Source: Polytrichum commune | Taxonomy: Eukaryota; Streptophyta; Polytrichopsida; Polytrichales; Polytrichaceae | Assembly (NCBI GenBank): GCA_950295325.1 | Contig: OX485807.1 | Coordinates: 20,555,666 to 20,619,665 of the forward strand | DNA length: 64,000 nt | Direction: 5' to 3' | Shown: piece by piece, positions 12,216 through 24,616 of the stretch | Numbering within the stretch: the first letter of the stretch is position 1 | How the letters are laid out: the number at the start of each line of letters is the position of its first letter | Translations under genes and position numbers: made by a program | Notes under the pieces: model-generated | Databases searched by the model: none | Seen by the model: the letters and a program-made list of their open reading frames with translations, nothing else | What the model was told of the DNA's origin: nothing

Positions 12216-13127
12216 TTTACATTATGCCATTTAGTGTAGCACATCATAATACTTGAGAAGATAGTTTTGCATTTTTAGTATGCAAGGGGAATACATTATC
12301 GAGCATACTAATGGCAAGTGTCGTGTGTTTACATTTTAGTATGCAGGAGGAAGATGTTATTGAGCGTGTCGGTGCCAAGTGTCATTTTGTGTACTCGTAG
12401 ACCATTGTGTGACATATGCATACACCTCATCAATAAACACTAACTTATTGAACGTACTCGTGCAAGATACTTGCAAGTGCACTTGAATGCCAAGTGCCAT
12501 GCGGTGACACTAGTGACACCTATCATGCACCTCTAAACATGGTAAGTGACATTATTACGCATGGTAAGTGGCACTAAATACCATAAACAATGTCCTTTAA
12601 AAAGAAACATAATGGTTTATGATTAATAATAGGTTGACAATGCAATTGCACATTAAATGAATGTTAGAGGAATGATCTTGGATTTGAGTTTGTGGCTTTG
12701 ATCAAGGATAAAGATATCTCATGCATGTCAGCCTATGGTTGGTGTCATCTCTCTTTCACTTGGAGCAACTCCTATGATCTTTGTACAATGATTTTGGCAA
12801 TAATTGGCTTTCAAAGTATTTTGGGTCAATGGAGAATGCCCATTCACACATCAAATAAAACACAAAATAGTTTTTTGCAATAACTTGAGAATGCCTAGGG
12901 CTGGCAAAAATTCAATATTGAAAGCCTGGTCTCAACACCTTAACGAGCCTCAAATTGTCAAAGAGGGTTTGGTGTAGGTGACACTCATGACTCACAATGA
13001 TATTTCATGTTCATCATTTGCTTTTTGGCGAACAAGAGCAAAGATGGATTATAGTTGTCCTTTAATTCAAGTAGACTTTTGGTTAGGAGTTGGTTGTTTT
13101 GCATGCAATATTTTCATGTTTGGTAAG
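12216..13127. other. Spacer between two P-like elements
   Basis: No gene is supported. Locally repeated phrases (TTTTAGTATGCA, GCCAAGTGTC) suggest a decayed repeat. The target duplication TTGGTAAG of the next element ends this stretch. Confidence 0.5.
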
Positions 13128-13383
13128 CTCGGGGGGGGGGGGGGGGGTAGTCATTGGTTGGAGTAGCAATATACGTGCGAACAAATGATAGGGTATTTTA
13201 AAACATGGGGGCAACAAATTATAAATGGACTTAGAGTAATATAGGGTATCAAAAATGACACTAGACATCTTTAAAGTACTATAGGGTATGGAATAATAGG
13301 TCCCATTAGAAAATGAAGTAGTTCTAAAATACCCCCCTTTATATTATTATTTTTGGCCAAAAGTACGAAAATGCTACATTGTG

Positions 13384-13741
13384 AGTTATCCTAAAAGTCA
13401 CGTGGCGTGTGAACAAGATACCATGTGTTTTGATTTAATGTACTCTTATTTGTACACTGTAAATAGTTATGAAGTTTGAAAGAGCTTAGTGGCCTCTCAT
13501 TATTAGGTGTGTAAAAGCTTGGTGGTCTTCAAACTCATGCACAATTAGTTTAACCGTCACAAAAAACGGCTAAACTAGTTGTGCATGAGTTTGAAGACCA
13601 CCAAGCTCTTATACACCTAATAGTGAGAGACCACCAAGCTTTTTTAGACTTCATAACTATTTACAGTGTACAAATAAGAGTATATTAAATCAAAACACAT
13701 GGTATCTTGTTCAAACGCCACTTGACTTTTAGGATAACTCC
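13384..13741. mobile_element. Foldback MITE, GAGTTATCC family, copy 1
   Basis: Almost the whole element is one hairpin. The arm GAGTTATCCTAAAAGTCA through AAAGAGCTTAGTGG is mirrored by the right arm ending TGACTTTTAGGATAACTC, around a short loop near TAACCGTCACAAAAAACGG. No coding capacity. Related copies lie at about 23.2-23.42 kb and 44.91-44.98 kb. The target duplication is not clear. Confidence 0.88.
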
Positions 13742-13859
13742 ATTAAGAGACCACCAAGCTCTTTCAAATGTCAATGACAAGATCGCCTTTGTATGGTTGG
13801 ATGCATCATATTTTTATTAATAATTTTCATTTCATTTTGAAAGGTTTTCTCTTAAAATT

Positions 13860-15640
13860 CAATTAAAAATCCCAAATCAACACAAAAATTTGGTCAAAGT
13901 AAAAGGCGGCCGAGAGTGGCCAAGGCCCGGGCCTTCTATTGAATAATAACCCTATGCTAACCCTAAGTTCACCTAGTCGTCCTTTCTGTGTTTGTCCCTC
14001 CGTGTTTGGTGTTTCTATTGTTTTTGCTAGGTTTCCGTTGTTGCTCTTACCCCGGGAACGTTGTCGTTGCTCTTTCCTGACTGCATTCCTATTCTCTTGG
14101 CTAAGTTTGGTTGCGCTTGTGCTTCGAGGTGGCTCTTCGAACTGAAGTATTTGCCGATCCGATCTCCTCTCGTTTGGTGTATGTCTACTTGTGTTGTGTC
14201 GCGCACCTCTCCATGAGGAGTGCCCGAAACACCATGGGCACAAGGGGGACCCCGGAGTGACACCCGGGACTTGTGGCGCTATTGGTGAGAGGGCCCAAGT
14301 GATCCTAGTTTGGGTGAGGGCCCCGGGCGTTGGGAACGCCTCCCACCCACGGAGACTAGGAGGTATTAGGGTAAGGCCATAAGCTATGCGTAGCTCATGG
14401 CGTGGTGATTCTAGAATGCTCAAGATCACCTCAATCAGAGGTGTGAGCTAGGAGTTAAGGCCATTTGAGTGGGGCGCTGTCCCGGGACAGCGCCCTGGTA
14501 CAGCAGTGCCTGGGAGTGATTCCCAGGACTGCCAAGGTTCAAACAGGCATAACTTCCTCAAGACTTGCCCGAATGGGGCAAGTGAGGAGTCCATCGGCAT
14601 CTACGTGAAGCGTAGATGAAGATGGAGTGGTTGGTTGTTATGATAAGACATTATACAAGGAAGTTATGATGGTCTGAAGCTGCTGGGGGGGTTCTAGGCC
14701 CAGCAGCTAAAGGAAAATGTCCACTTGGCCCCAACTCTTGGTAGAGAGACAAGAGGTGGGTTGACGGTGGGGTAGGGGCCCCGTGTAAATTCCTAGAGGC
14801 TTATATGGGTGAGGTGGTGTGGCCTCACCCACCCGAGGCTGAACGGCAAGGCCTCCATGGGCATTGGCCCATTGTGAAGCCATAGTTGCCTAGTATGGTT
14901 CGGGTTGTTGTAGTGTTGCTCCGGCAATGCGATGATCAACATGGGATTGGACTTCCATGGATGGAAGTCCACATCTAGGAATGGGTTACCGATTAAGGGG
15001 TGAGTCCCGAAAGCAAAGTAGGAGGGTTGGTTCCCTCCTATGAACTATAAGGTCCGGGGTGGGAGGAGCTAACCATTAGCATGGCGGAATGCGAATGGTT
15101 AGCGCTCGTAACCTTTGCTAGAATTGAAAATTGGCAAGATTGTCAAGGGGGGCTAGCAAGGGTTGCGACATGTTGAGTTGTCGTTGATGTTCTTGCATCA
15201 AGCTGATTGATCTCTGATCTGCTCTCGGAGGTTTAGGGTGTGAGATGCTTTTGCTTAATCTGCTTGTGCGCCTACTTCACAAGTTATAATAGGAGTATCA
15301 CCTAGGTATCTTTCAATCAGAGCAAAGACTTGAAGATACTGATTTTGGTGGAGGAGGACCATTTGCGTTCTTCAATCGCAATCGCCATCGCCATCATTGT
15401 GTTTGGAGCCACTTCGTAGCGTTCATCGACATTGTATTGTTGTTGCCGTTTGTGCCTGGCGCGCTTTTTGGAGCTCCCGGGAGGTGTCGAATTTGTGGCT
15501 TCAGGGATTTTGATCCAAGTCGTCTTCCTCAACTACGAGCTAAGGCGAGGCTGCCATTGGCAAACCTATTCGTTCTGCAATGTGGCATTCATTTTTCTAG
15601 GTACTTATTTTCTCTTTGATTGATTGGATGCGAGTGAGAG
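13860..15640. other. GC-rich, hairpin-dense insertion in copy A
   Basis: This block differs sharply from its AT-rich surroundings and has no counterpart in copy B. Between 14220 and 15102 a perfect short hairpin occurs every 40-80 bases. The palindrome GGCGCTGTCCCGGGACAGCG sits near 14473. Other stems include ACTTGCCC (14562), GACTTCCA (14950), GGAGGG (15021) and CTAACCATT (15069). No protein is recognised in either strand. It may be a structured leader or LTR of a retroelement, or an unusual hairpin-rich repeat. Boundaries are uncertain. Confidence 0.55.
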
Positions 15641-16521
15641 GTGGAATGATTGAGCAAGTCAAATCATAAGAGGGAAAAGAGACTTGAAGTATTTATGTGT
15701 CTTTGTGTGTGTATCTTTTTTAGTACAATTTTTTTAGTTCGTTCACAATCTAATGGCTTTTGGGAAAGAAAATTTAACTTCAGTCACAAAATCAATGAAT
15801 TAAGCTTTTGTGTCCATTTTTGGGTGCGGTGAATCCCTTGGACAAGTACGACCCTTTTTTCTCCCATTTTTACTTCCAATGTATCAATGGTGCTAAAATA
15901 GCAGTTACCTAGGAGGTGTTGCTCTTTTGATCGTCATGATTGGTTATATCAAGAAACCCCAAGTATGTGGATATTGAGTTCGTTGCATTACAGGGTGGAG
16001 CAGACACAAATACCCCTTCATGGAATGTATTAGTATTTCATCAAGGTGAGATTTTCTCATATGATTTTTTGTCTTTCTGGTATGTACTTGATTTTGATCT
16101 TATTTGAGTTAATGCAAGGTGTTGCTCAACAGTGAGTTGGTTGTGATTAGGTGGTACCTACAATTTACACAGACGTGAAAGGCCACAAGATTGTAACTAA
16201 TCAAGTAAGTCGTGCATTCTTATATTTTCTCATGCTTTTCATATAGCATGCAAAGTTTGTTATCTTTGCAAATTTGAAACGTTATCGTTTTTTTCCTGAG
16301 CTTCTTTTTTCCGTGAGCAACACATGCAACGTTATAAAATTTGGCTCCATTGTTGATCTTTCACAGTATGATCAATTGAATTAGTCATTTACCTTTCGTC
16401 GTATAGAGTTTAATAACGAGTGTTGTCTTCTTTGCGGGAAATGGGAAATGCAGGGTTCAATTTAATCATCCCAGCCGCAACTCAAGTGCACTAGCAACTA
16501 TGGTTTTGGTTGGTGTGAAAG

Positions 16522-19500
16522 ATGGCGTTAAATTTCAAGATTAGGTTGTACTTGGTGGAAGATGATGTTTTGCGGCCGGAACTATTGAGCCATTTTTTTT
16601 GCCAAACGGGCGACACTTATATTGATTTGTGCACGCACTTGGAGAATGGTGGATGCGTGGAGTGGCCTTTCTTTTTTTGGGACTTCCAAGATGAATGTCA
16701 AACCCTCAAGAGGTTTGAGGCCATGAATCATGTGACAAACCGTGTCTATGTCATTCCTTCGTTGGAGAACGAAGGTGGACTTCAGAAGCGGTGTCGTCTT
16801 CAAGTGCCGGGTGAAGCGGTGTTGCCCCGACGTTGGAAGAGGCAGATATGATTGAAATTCACGAAGAGGAAAATACTTTGCTGCAATCAACACTCTTATC
16901 TGTTGATGTGCTTGAGAATTACAAGCATGGTGCTGAGAAGCTGAGAAGGGAGTTGGAGTCCATGGATTTTGTTGATCACGTGTGGAACCTCAAAACGTAC
17001 GATCACCATGGTGTGGCAGTTGTGAAGATATTTTGTGGGGAGTGCAAGAGAGAAATCGGGGGTACAGGTCGTGATCACTCCCGGAGTGCCATACAAAACT
17101 TGTTTGTGAATTTCAAGAAGTATCACTTGCATTCCACTCTTCACATCAAGCAGTGGTGTAGGAAGAGGGAGATCTTGTACATCGATCACCCGAAGAAGGA
17201 GGGCAACTCTAGCAAACCCATAATTTTGACACCAATCGATCACATGCGTCTTGTGGAAGAAGGTGTCAGCATTCTTCAAAGTATGAATGACTCCATCTCG
17301 GAAGATGATCCTCCATTTGTAGTAGTGGGAGATGTGGGGGTTCCTCAGTTGAAGTCCTTTTGGTTCAAGGTGCGTTGCAAAATCGACGGAGAACTAATGT
17401 ACTTGTGCCCGCAAAAGGGAAATCTCAGAGCTAATTTAGAGAATCATGTCCATGGGCTCCCTCATACCAAGTGCTGTGAAGATTTGGTAAGGGCAAAGAA
17501 TTCTTCAAAGACATCATGTGCATTGAGCTCCGGGAAGCGAGGAAGACCTAGCGCAAGGTCGAGAACAACAATTGGAAATCAACGAGACATGCATTCTTGG
17601 TTCAGCAGTTCATGCAGTACAGATTCCGTCACTACATGCGAATCTCCATCAGGTATGCATTCAAACTCTATCTTGTCATTGTTGTGTTGGGGATTTAGGA
17701 AGAAAATCACTGAGAACGCTGGGAAGTGCTATAGAGTGGATTCATTGCTCAATGATTCAAAGCCTGGATCGTTGTGGATAGCGAAGCCCAACACAACTGC
17801 AGATTTTGTATTCAAAAGCAAGACTGTCGTTGTAAAAGGTTGTTTCCGTCATGTACAATGTAAACGTTTGAGTGGCATAGGAGAACCTTTAACGGATTTC
17901 ACTTGTTTTTATTGCATAGAAATTGAGGAGGCCACTGATTTCATACTTAGAGTGCTTAGGGAAGGTCGTGCTCTTGTTAAGCGCGGTTGCATGGATACAC
18001 AGTCTGGAAGAAGGATAGACTATTTGCAATGTACTGAGGTGGCTGCACAATCTAGGACATTAGTGAGGAAATATCGTGAGGAAAAGGCTCAGCATCGGCT
18101 CATGAAGGCTAGGGTTGCGCAATTGAAAGTAAGTCACCGCGGTCTGAAACTTAGTGCCGTAGAAAACATTAATAGAAAGGATGTTTTCTCTTTTTGTAAC
18201 AACATTTTGGCGGCTCACAGAACCAACGCCTTTGGCAGAAAGCCAACTTTGTGGGACTTCCTTAGGGATGTTGCTACAAACTTGAATTGTATGAGGCAGG
18301 GTCATAGATTCTCAAAAAATTGAAAATCACTTGCACAAATTATGAGGATCTATGGTAGGAGGCGAATGTGTGATTTGTTTGCTTTGAATTTTGGTGGGCC
18401 GTCATATGATTGTACCAAGAGGGAAAACAAAAAAGAAGTTCGGTTCATTGCCGGGGTGGCTGACATTTACAAAGAGGCCAAAGCAAGTCATAAAGTGGTA
18501 GGACCAGTCCTAGTCATCTTAGCTAAAAACGAGATGAAAGTTAAGTCCTGTATTTCTTGGGACGCTCGGTCAGATGGATTGGTAGGCTTTTGTGGAGAAA
18601 AAGAGAATCATGTGTGCATCTCTACTTTCAGACCGCAAGTAGGGAATGGTGAGAGTGGATATTCGTAGTTGATTCTTTCCGAATGAATGTCAAAGGAAGT
18701 TTTTCTCGTGTCATCATGGTCAATCCTTTGCATGATAAGTTGCCCATATTTGTCCTTGTTGTGTCATGCACTTGCAATCGATTTAATTCCATTTGGGTGA
18801 GAAGTCAGTGGGAGACTATTGACACCCTTTGGCAACACAGTTGTAGGCCGGTTGTTGGACCTATTATAGGGCATTCTTCAGATGGCGATTCTAGGAGAAG
18901 GCAATTGATGGTTGAACACTACTGCAGCAAGGTAGGATTCATGTATGAAATTCCATGGGAAGGCTGGTCTTTATCTTCTGAGTGGCTTGGGGAGAATAAA
19001 ATTAAAGGCTTCCATGATCATGATTTCATCCATAACAGTAAAAAATTGATCAACCCACTTGACAATGTTGTAAAGAATCTTCAACTAGGGGCTGATGTCT
19101 GTTACCTAGATCATCTTGGTCATGTTTATCAAAAGTTTGGTATTGATCAGCATCGTCTTAGAAAGGAAAATGTGGACCGAACAGACAGACAAAATTGGCC
19201 TAGTACACAACGCATTTGTCCAAAGAAGACAAAGACTTGATTGCAGGAACTCATAACTTGTAGGGATGCACATTATAAAAGAACTTTGGGGACTGAGATG
19301 TACTTGTCTATATGTGCTAATTATATTAACATTTTCTTTTCCGTATTTTTGACTTTAAAGGAGAGGGTGGTTTTTGCTAGCAAAATGTCATTCTTTTTTA
19401 GAATATGGAAGTTGTGGTTCCACCATGGTGACCACGGTGTAGAAGGAAATACAAAGAATCTCACGCTACATAAATGTTTTGTAAGCAACATGTGTTTGTG

Positions 19501-22500
19501 AGCCTCAAAATTGTCCCCAATGGCAATTTGGCTCATAATTGAGGTGTTTTAGCAAAATTATTAGATTACTTTAGCGAAAAAATTATTTAGATTAAGGTAG
19601 GTTAGCTAAGGGTGTTTTACCCTTAGGGTAAAACTCTTGGGCAAGTAGAAATTAAAAACCGAAGGGGTAAAAACAATATCCTTTACCTGAATCGAAAGTG
19701 TGAAAGTACTGGGCTAGTAAGTAGGTAGGTTAAGTTAGGAACAACCAATTCAAGTAAGCAAAAGTCAAACGGCGGCAGAAAATAAGAGTGTTTCCGAAAA
19801 CAACCAAGAAAAAAAGAAATTGACAACTATGAGCGTAAGGGATCTTGCCAACTAGGGCAAGGGGGCCATGTTGTCCCCCTTGCCAACCAAAAATGAAGTT
19901 CAATTAGAAATGGAAAAATATTTCTAAGGGTTTGAACAAGTGGGGTGCGAGATGACATCAATCCCCCTCATTCACCGCCGAGGGTTTGGTTGTCATCGTT
20001 CAGGGAACAGGGCCCCTTGGTGAATGGAAGGGAGAAGGGCCCAACCCTTCATTTAAAGGATGATAAAAATCTTCTTCCCCTTTCAATCATCTCTCCAAGT
20101 TCTTTATTTATAACAAGGCGAAACCCTTTAGAATTTTAGTTAGAAGGAAAAAAAAACATTCTCATTTATTAAATATAAGTATAAGTTAAAATTCTTATAG
20201 TTAAAATTCTTGAGAAAATGTAGTGTGTTTTTGAACACACCCTTAAGTAGATGTATCACTTTCAATTGACTGTAGTGGACACAAACATTACAATTTAGCC
20301 TTCAAATTTCAAATGAATCTATCCATTTATGTTAACTTTCCAAAAAACCTAAGCTTGTTAAAATCAGAGTTAGGGAGCAAAAATTATGAGTAGTTAAGTG
20401 AAGATGTCTCAACTGCCTCTTAAATTACAAGCGTTGATTTAGCAAGCGCATAACTAAAATATGAATTGTTTAGTTGCTTTGATATTTAGATTCATTATAG
20501 TTATTGTTGTTATCTTTCTAAAAAGTATAAGGTTGTCACAATCAGATTTAAGGAGTGAGCGTTATGAATGTTTGAATGAAGGTATCCGAGCTGCCTCCTA
20601 AGATAAGAGTTGACTTTGTAAGCTCATACCCACAAGAAAAAACATGCAGTTATTGTGATATTTGGGGCAGTTGTAGATCTGATTTGAAGGTTTTTGGAAA
20701 ATTTAAATTTGCTGGAATCTAAGTTAATAAGGTATCACAGCTGCCTTTTGAATTCTAAGCTCACTTTGTAAGCTCATATCTTTAAAGGAATATATGAAAT
20801 TGGTTTCATAATTGGATGAATTATAATTCTTGTTGTTAGCTTTCCATATTACTAACAATTGTTCTAATTGAAGTTTGTGAGCAAAAATTATGGCCGTTTC
20901 AACAAAGGGGTGTTTGTCTTACGATAAGAGGTTCGTCCATCCAAGGTTGGTGTTGTGTGCGGCCAAGCGTTGGAGTAGGGGTTCCGCACCAACCATCGCC
21001 AAACCAAGATGAGAATCAATCGGTAAGTTTTTTACCCTTACACCCTTTAATTTAAGAAGAGAAGGAGCACGGCGAAGGTAAATTCTCACCCAAATCCAAC
21101 TATCCATGTAAGACTAGGGGGGCATCACCCACCTAGCCGCCGAGGGGGATTCCAACTCTCATGTGTGCGGAGCCTCTCGGTTAAATGTTGTGGTAGTAGC
21201 TTTCCATTCATAATTCGTTCGTGTGTGGTGAAGCCGGATTAATCACCGGCATGACCACTTTGCATGTTTGTAGGTGGTAAGGTGAGAGTAATGACCCACG
21301 AAACCACCATCATGTTATTGGCCTCAAGGGTTGGAAGTGATGCCCCCAACCCTTGAAGATTATGCAACAGGTTAAACACACATGTTGTCTTATTCCCCGG
21401 TCCCATCAAGTTGAATTTTTGTGGACAAACCGTGTTAAACTAATCAATAACCAACAAAATTTGTACGACCCCCATGGGCAAAACCAACCGAAAACTTAAC
21501 TCGGAGGGCTTGTGCGGTATACATGGTAAGGAGAGAGCAACCCGAAGGACTTGTACGGTACTTTTAGGCTCCCTCGGAGGGAGGGTGCCCAAAAGCATCA
21601 CTGTGCTATCTTGATGTATAACTGTCTTGCCATTTTGTGGTCTTATTAATAAGGTATTTTCGTGATGGATTCTTTCAATTGCCAGTTCCATTGCACCTTA
21701 CATGATCTGATTCGTGTGAATTTTTTTTTAGCAAGGTGGGAGGGATGCATGGTATGGAGAGAGCTTACGATTTCCAAGAGTTTGTGGGTTGTGCTAACAC
21801 AGTGAACCAGCTTGCTACGATTGAATACGGATCCAATGGACTGCAATTTGGTAGAGCGCATAACAAGCAGCGTAACATTTGGGCTGACTTGCATCGTTTA
21901 GAATGGGGACAGTCCCCTGCAGATTTGGGAGATTACAGCGCCCTTGCCACAGATGAGGACTTCGTATCAACGTTGAAAGAAGGTCTAAAGGCAACCCAAA
22001 CCCAATTGAAGGTGCTAAATATGGCTCCATCCTCTTATGCTAGAAATAAACGGTGGTTCTTGCAGCCTTGGATGGTCGAGAAGGCGGATCCAAAGCACTG
22101 GGCATATGTGGCTCCCGAAAAACTTGTCCCCGACGAAGATGGCGATGGTGAGGTCATGAGGAACTCCGAAATTTTGCCGATGGAAGAAGAGACCGTGGAT
22201 GGTGACGGCGCCAACGTAGACCCGGATATGAGTGTTGTGGACATTGACGTGGATATGAGTAATGTGGACGTTTCCTTGGATGATAGGGAAGAAATTTTAA
22301 AACTTGCTGAGGAAGAATGCAGGGATGCAATCTCGCAAATGCTAGATTCAGCTGAGCCGAGCCCACCAATGCCTCTAACTGGGCAGAACCTAGTACAGAA
22401 AATAGAGCCGGTGGTGGAGTAACAAGGGCAAGGCCATTTACAAATCAACGTTAGTAGGTGAATTGAATGGGAATCCTTTATTGTCAAAGGACCGTTTGAC

Positions 22501-23048
22501 TCGCATCAAATAACTCTATTTACTTCAATAACGCAGAGGATTACCTTTCTGCTGCAAATTCGACATCAACCGCTTTCTTTGGGCTTGGAAGTGACTGCGT
22601 TGTGTTGTTCATGCAATCACCAACTCTGGGCCAGAGTTTTGAAGCGAGAGCAACACAAAAGAGGAACCACACCAGTGTTCATGTGGGACACCCAACTGTT
22701 GTGACCGTTGGCCCGGACATTGGCACTTGGTATTTGGGCCGAGTCCAAAAAATACAAAGGACGGTTGGAAAAACGTGGAGATTGTGTAGAAACCATGTCG
22801 GCCTTATGGCTCACACCTCAGCAGGTAAGAAGGGAAGTTCTTCACCGTCCATTCAAATAATGTTAAATTGGTTCAAATCATCGTCAGGGAGGAACAAATA
22901 TAAGTACGATGTGACTGACACCCAATGGATTGACATTGAAAGCATGATTTGCATCATTGCATTGTCATTCAAATCTAATAACAACGTTTACACCCTACAA
23001 GAGACTAATCAGCAGGTGCTAGATGAATTTGTATCAAAAACTACTTAG
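16522..23048 (+). pseudogene. P-like transposase pseudogene (copy A)
   Basis: It is collinear with copy B's transposase at roughly half identity, from an N-terminal region with WDFQDEC through a CGEC...H zinc finger and a second CKID-type finger region. The catalytic motifs follow: KNEMKIKSCISW (first acidic), HSSDGDSRRRQL (second), HDHDFIHNSKKL, and the late SDSCEFFFSKVGG block at about 21,706-21,745. The C-terminal part lies at 21736-23048. Breaks: a frameshift near 16.83 kb, TGA at 18321-18323, TAG at 18666-18668 with an adjacent frameshift, TGA at 19238-19240, a ~2.1-kb insertion after CFVSNMC (about 19.50-21.60 kb) and TGA at 21703-21705. It lacks the intron seen in copy B at 44784-45031. 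It is certainly inactive. Confidence 0.85.
19500..21605. mobile_element. Probable solo LTR inserted in copy A transposase
   Basis: The coding alignment with copy B breaks after residues CFVSNMC and resumes at CYLDV, so about 2.1 kb is inserted. The interior carries three or four degenerate ~150-bp repeats around phrases such as GAGCAAAAATTATG and GCTGCCT...TTTGTAAGCTCATA (20.3-20.9 kb). From memory, this pattern occurs in long plant LTRs. There is no long reading frame, and exact ends and target duplication were not resolved. Confidence 0.5.
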
Positions 23049-23198
23049 CATTGCAGGTTATTCAAGTAGCTACGGCTTTATCTTTATTTTTCAGTGTCTC
23101 CATGATATGCACATTTAGTTTCATTCATTGTGTTTGTAAACATAATGAGAACATTTTATTTCATACTACTATGATTGTGCACAAATACTTTGTAAATT

Positions 23199-23421
23199 GG
23201 AGTTATCCTAAAAGTCAAGTGGCGTTTGAACAAGATATCATGTGTTTTGATTTAATGTACTCTTATTTGTTCATTGTAAATAGTTATGAAGTTTGAAAGA
23301 GCTTGGTGGTCCCTCATTGGAGTTATTTTAAAAGTCAAGTGGCGTTTGAACAAGATGCCATGTGTTTTAATTTAATGTACTCTTATTTGTTCAAAGACCA
23401 CTTGACTTTTAGGATAACTTT
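23199..23421. mobile_element. Foldback MITE, GAGTTATCC family, copy 2 (rearranged)
   Basis: It starts GGAGTTATCCTAAAAGTC and ends GACTTTTAGGATAACT. It carries the same AACAAGAT...ATGTGTTTTGATTTAATG body as the copy at 13.38 kb, with part of the left arm repeated at about 23319. It sits just after the transposase stop of copy A, inside that element. Confidence 0.8.
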
Positions 23422-24109
23422 ATTGTGTTTCATAATATGAATGATGTCATAGTAAAGGTTTGTATTGTTTTTACGTGATCTATACAAATTGCTCTTTTAT
23501 ATCATTTACACTTTAACCTACATAGTTCATGTATGTGTTCATAATTTGATGTATGTGTTCATGTATGTGTTCATAATTTGATGAAGGACAAAAATTGTAG
23601 TAGATTTTTTTTTTAAATCTAAATTACCATATCATTTATTCATATCAATTTGGAATTATAAGTAATGCAAGCCCCTTTTCTATTAACCCAAAGTAGAAAA
23701 TTACATAATGACAGCACGTGAAAATAATAATAATAATAATACCCCCCTATAAAATAGTGGTTGTTTGCACCTATATCCTTAACTTTTTAACACACTAACC
23801 CCCCCGAGTTGGTAAGTTTTGGGCGCATGCGTGGACATGGTGTGCATGTTTGAACATAGAACAATTATATATCAATCATTGAGAGGGCCAAACTTGTCTT
23901 AGCACCGAACACCTATTAAACATGGAAAGTCTAGTATGGAAAACAACCAACTCCCACAAAAACTCTAGAGAAATCAAAGGCTAGCTCTATTGTTGTTTGA
24001 TATTTTGAAAGGATTTTCGTATCAAGTTGTGTAGCCCTGCTCCGTCAACCTAATTCTACTTCACATACAAGCTCATGGCTCTAATCAAGGTGAAGCTTAT
24101 CTCGCTCAT

Positions 24110-24547
24110 GCCAACATTTAAGGTTTGGCATCGTCTTTCTCATGTTTAATAGCAATAACGACCCCCAAAACCCTTCCCACTCTCAACAATCAAGGTGTAA
24201 AAGACTTTAGAAGATTGTCTTGCTCGATGGAATGAATTTGATGTTAAAGTCTTTGAACCCGAAAAGGTTAATGGGATTGAAAGTACGTAAGGTGGTTTCA
24301 AACTAGCTAATTCTCTAGAGTGGCAGAGTGCGGTAGTCTTTGTGAGATAGAGGCTAATGCCAACTTGATGGTCCAATTGAAAGAAAGACTTGAGGCTCCC
24401 TAGAACTAGATTCTCAACTAGTGATGAAAACTTATTTGTAAAGGGGTTATATTGTATAGGGGACAATCCAACACAAATTGTGTCTCAATTTCAATTGCAT
24501 TATAAGAACAAAAGTGGCATAGTCTAGTATTTATAGAGATAGGGATG
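24110..24547 (-). pseudogene. LINE reverse-transcriptase pseudogene, 3' half
   Basis: Minus-strand frames read RLCHFCSYNAIEIETQFVLD followed by CPLYN. This Cys-rich CxxC...CP.Y tail is typical of non-LTR reverse transcriptases. It continues the LINE half at 37306-38700. Removing the 12.7-kb MULE and one copy of its target duplication puts the two halves in one frame (GIEI, stop, QWATIPIS). Confidence 0.75.
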
Positions 24548-24558
24548 GTTGCCCATTG

Positions 24559-24616
24559 GGGAGTGCTATCTTGTGAGCGGTGAGCAGTGAGCGATGAGCG
24601 GTAATTTGTGAGCGGT
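24559..24616. repeat. Left terminal inverted repeat of the MULE
   Basis: GGGAGTGCTATCTT is followed by TGAGCGGTGAGCAGTGAGCG and related heptamer-spaced TGAGC units. Further TGAGCATG/TGAGC motifs occur at 24745-24830. These repeated motifs are candidates for transposase binding sites. Confidence 0.88.

Larger units (their letters stand above)
13128..23808 (+). mobile_element. P-like DNA transposon, copy A (10.7 kb)
   Basis: The left end is CTC plus 17 G and the right end is ACCCCCCCGAG. An identical 8-bp duplication TTGGTAAG lies at 13120-13127 and 23809-23816. It contains a plus-strand transposase pseudogene (16522-23048). Extra insertions bring it to twice the size of copy B: a foldback MITE (13384-13741), a GC-rich hairpin block (about 13.86-15.6 kb), a ~2.1-kb probable solo LTR (about 19.5-21.6 kb) and a second foldback (23.2-23.42 kb). 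Assignment to the P superfamily rests on the 8-bp duplication and transposase motifs. hAT also gives 8 bp, but its usual ends (CAG or TAG) are absent. Confidence 0.88.

Noticed and set aside
13863-14429. 188-residue minus-strand open frame in the hairpin-rich block
   Set aside because: The GC-rich composition lowers stop frequency, no domain is recognised, and it overlaps inverted repeats.
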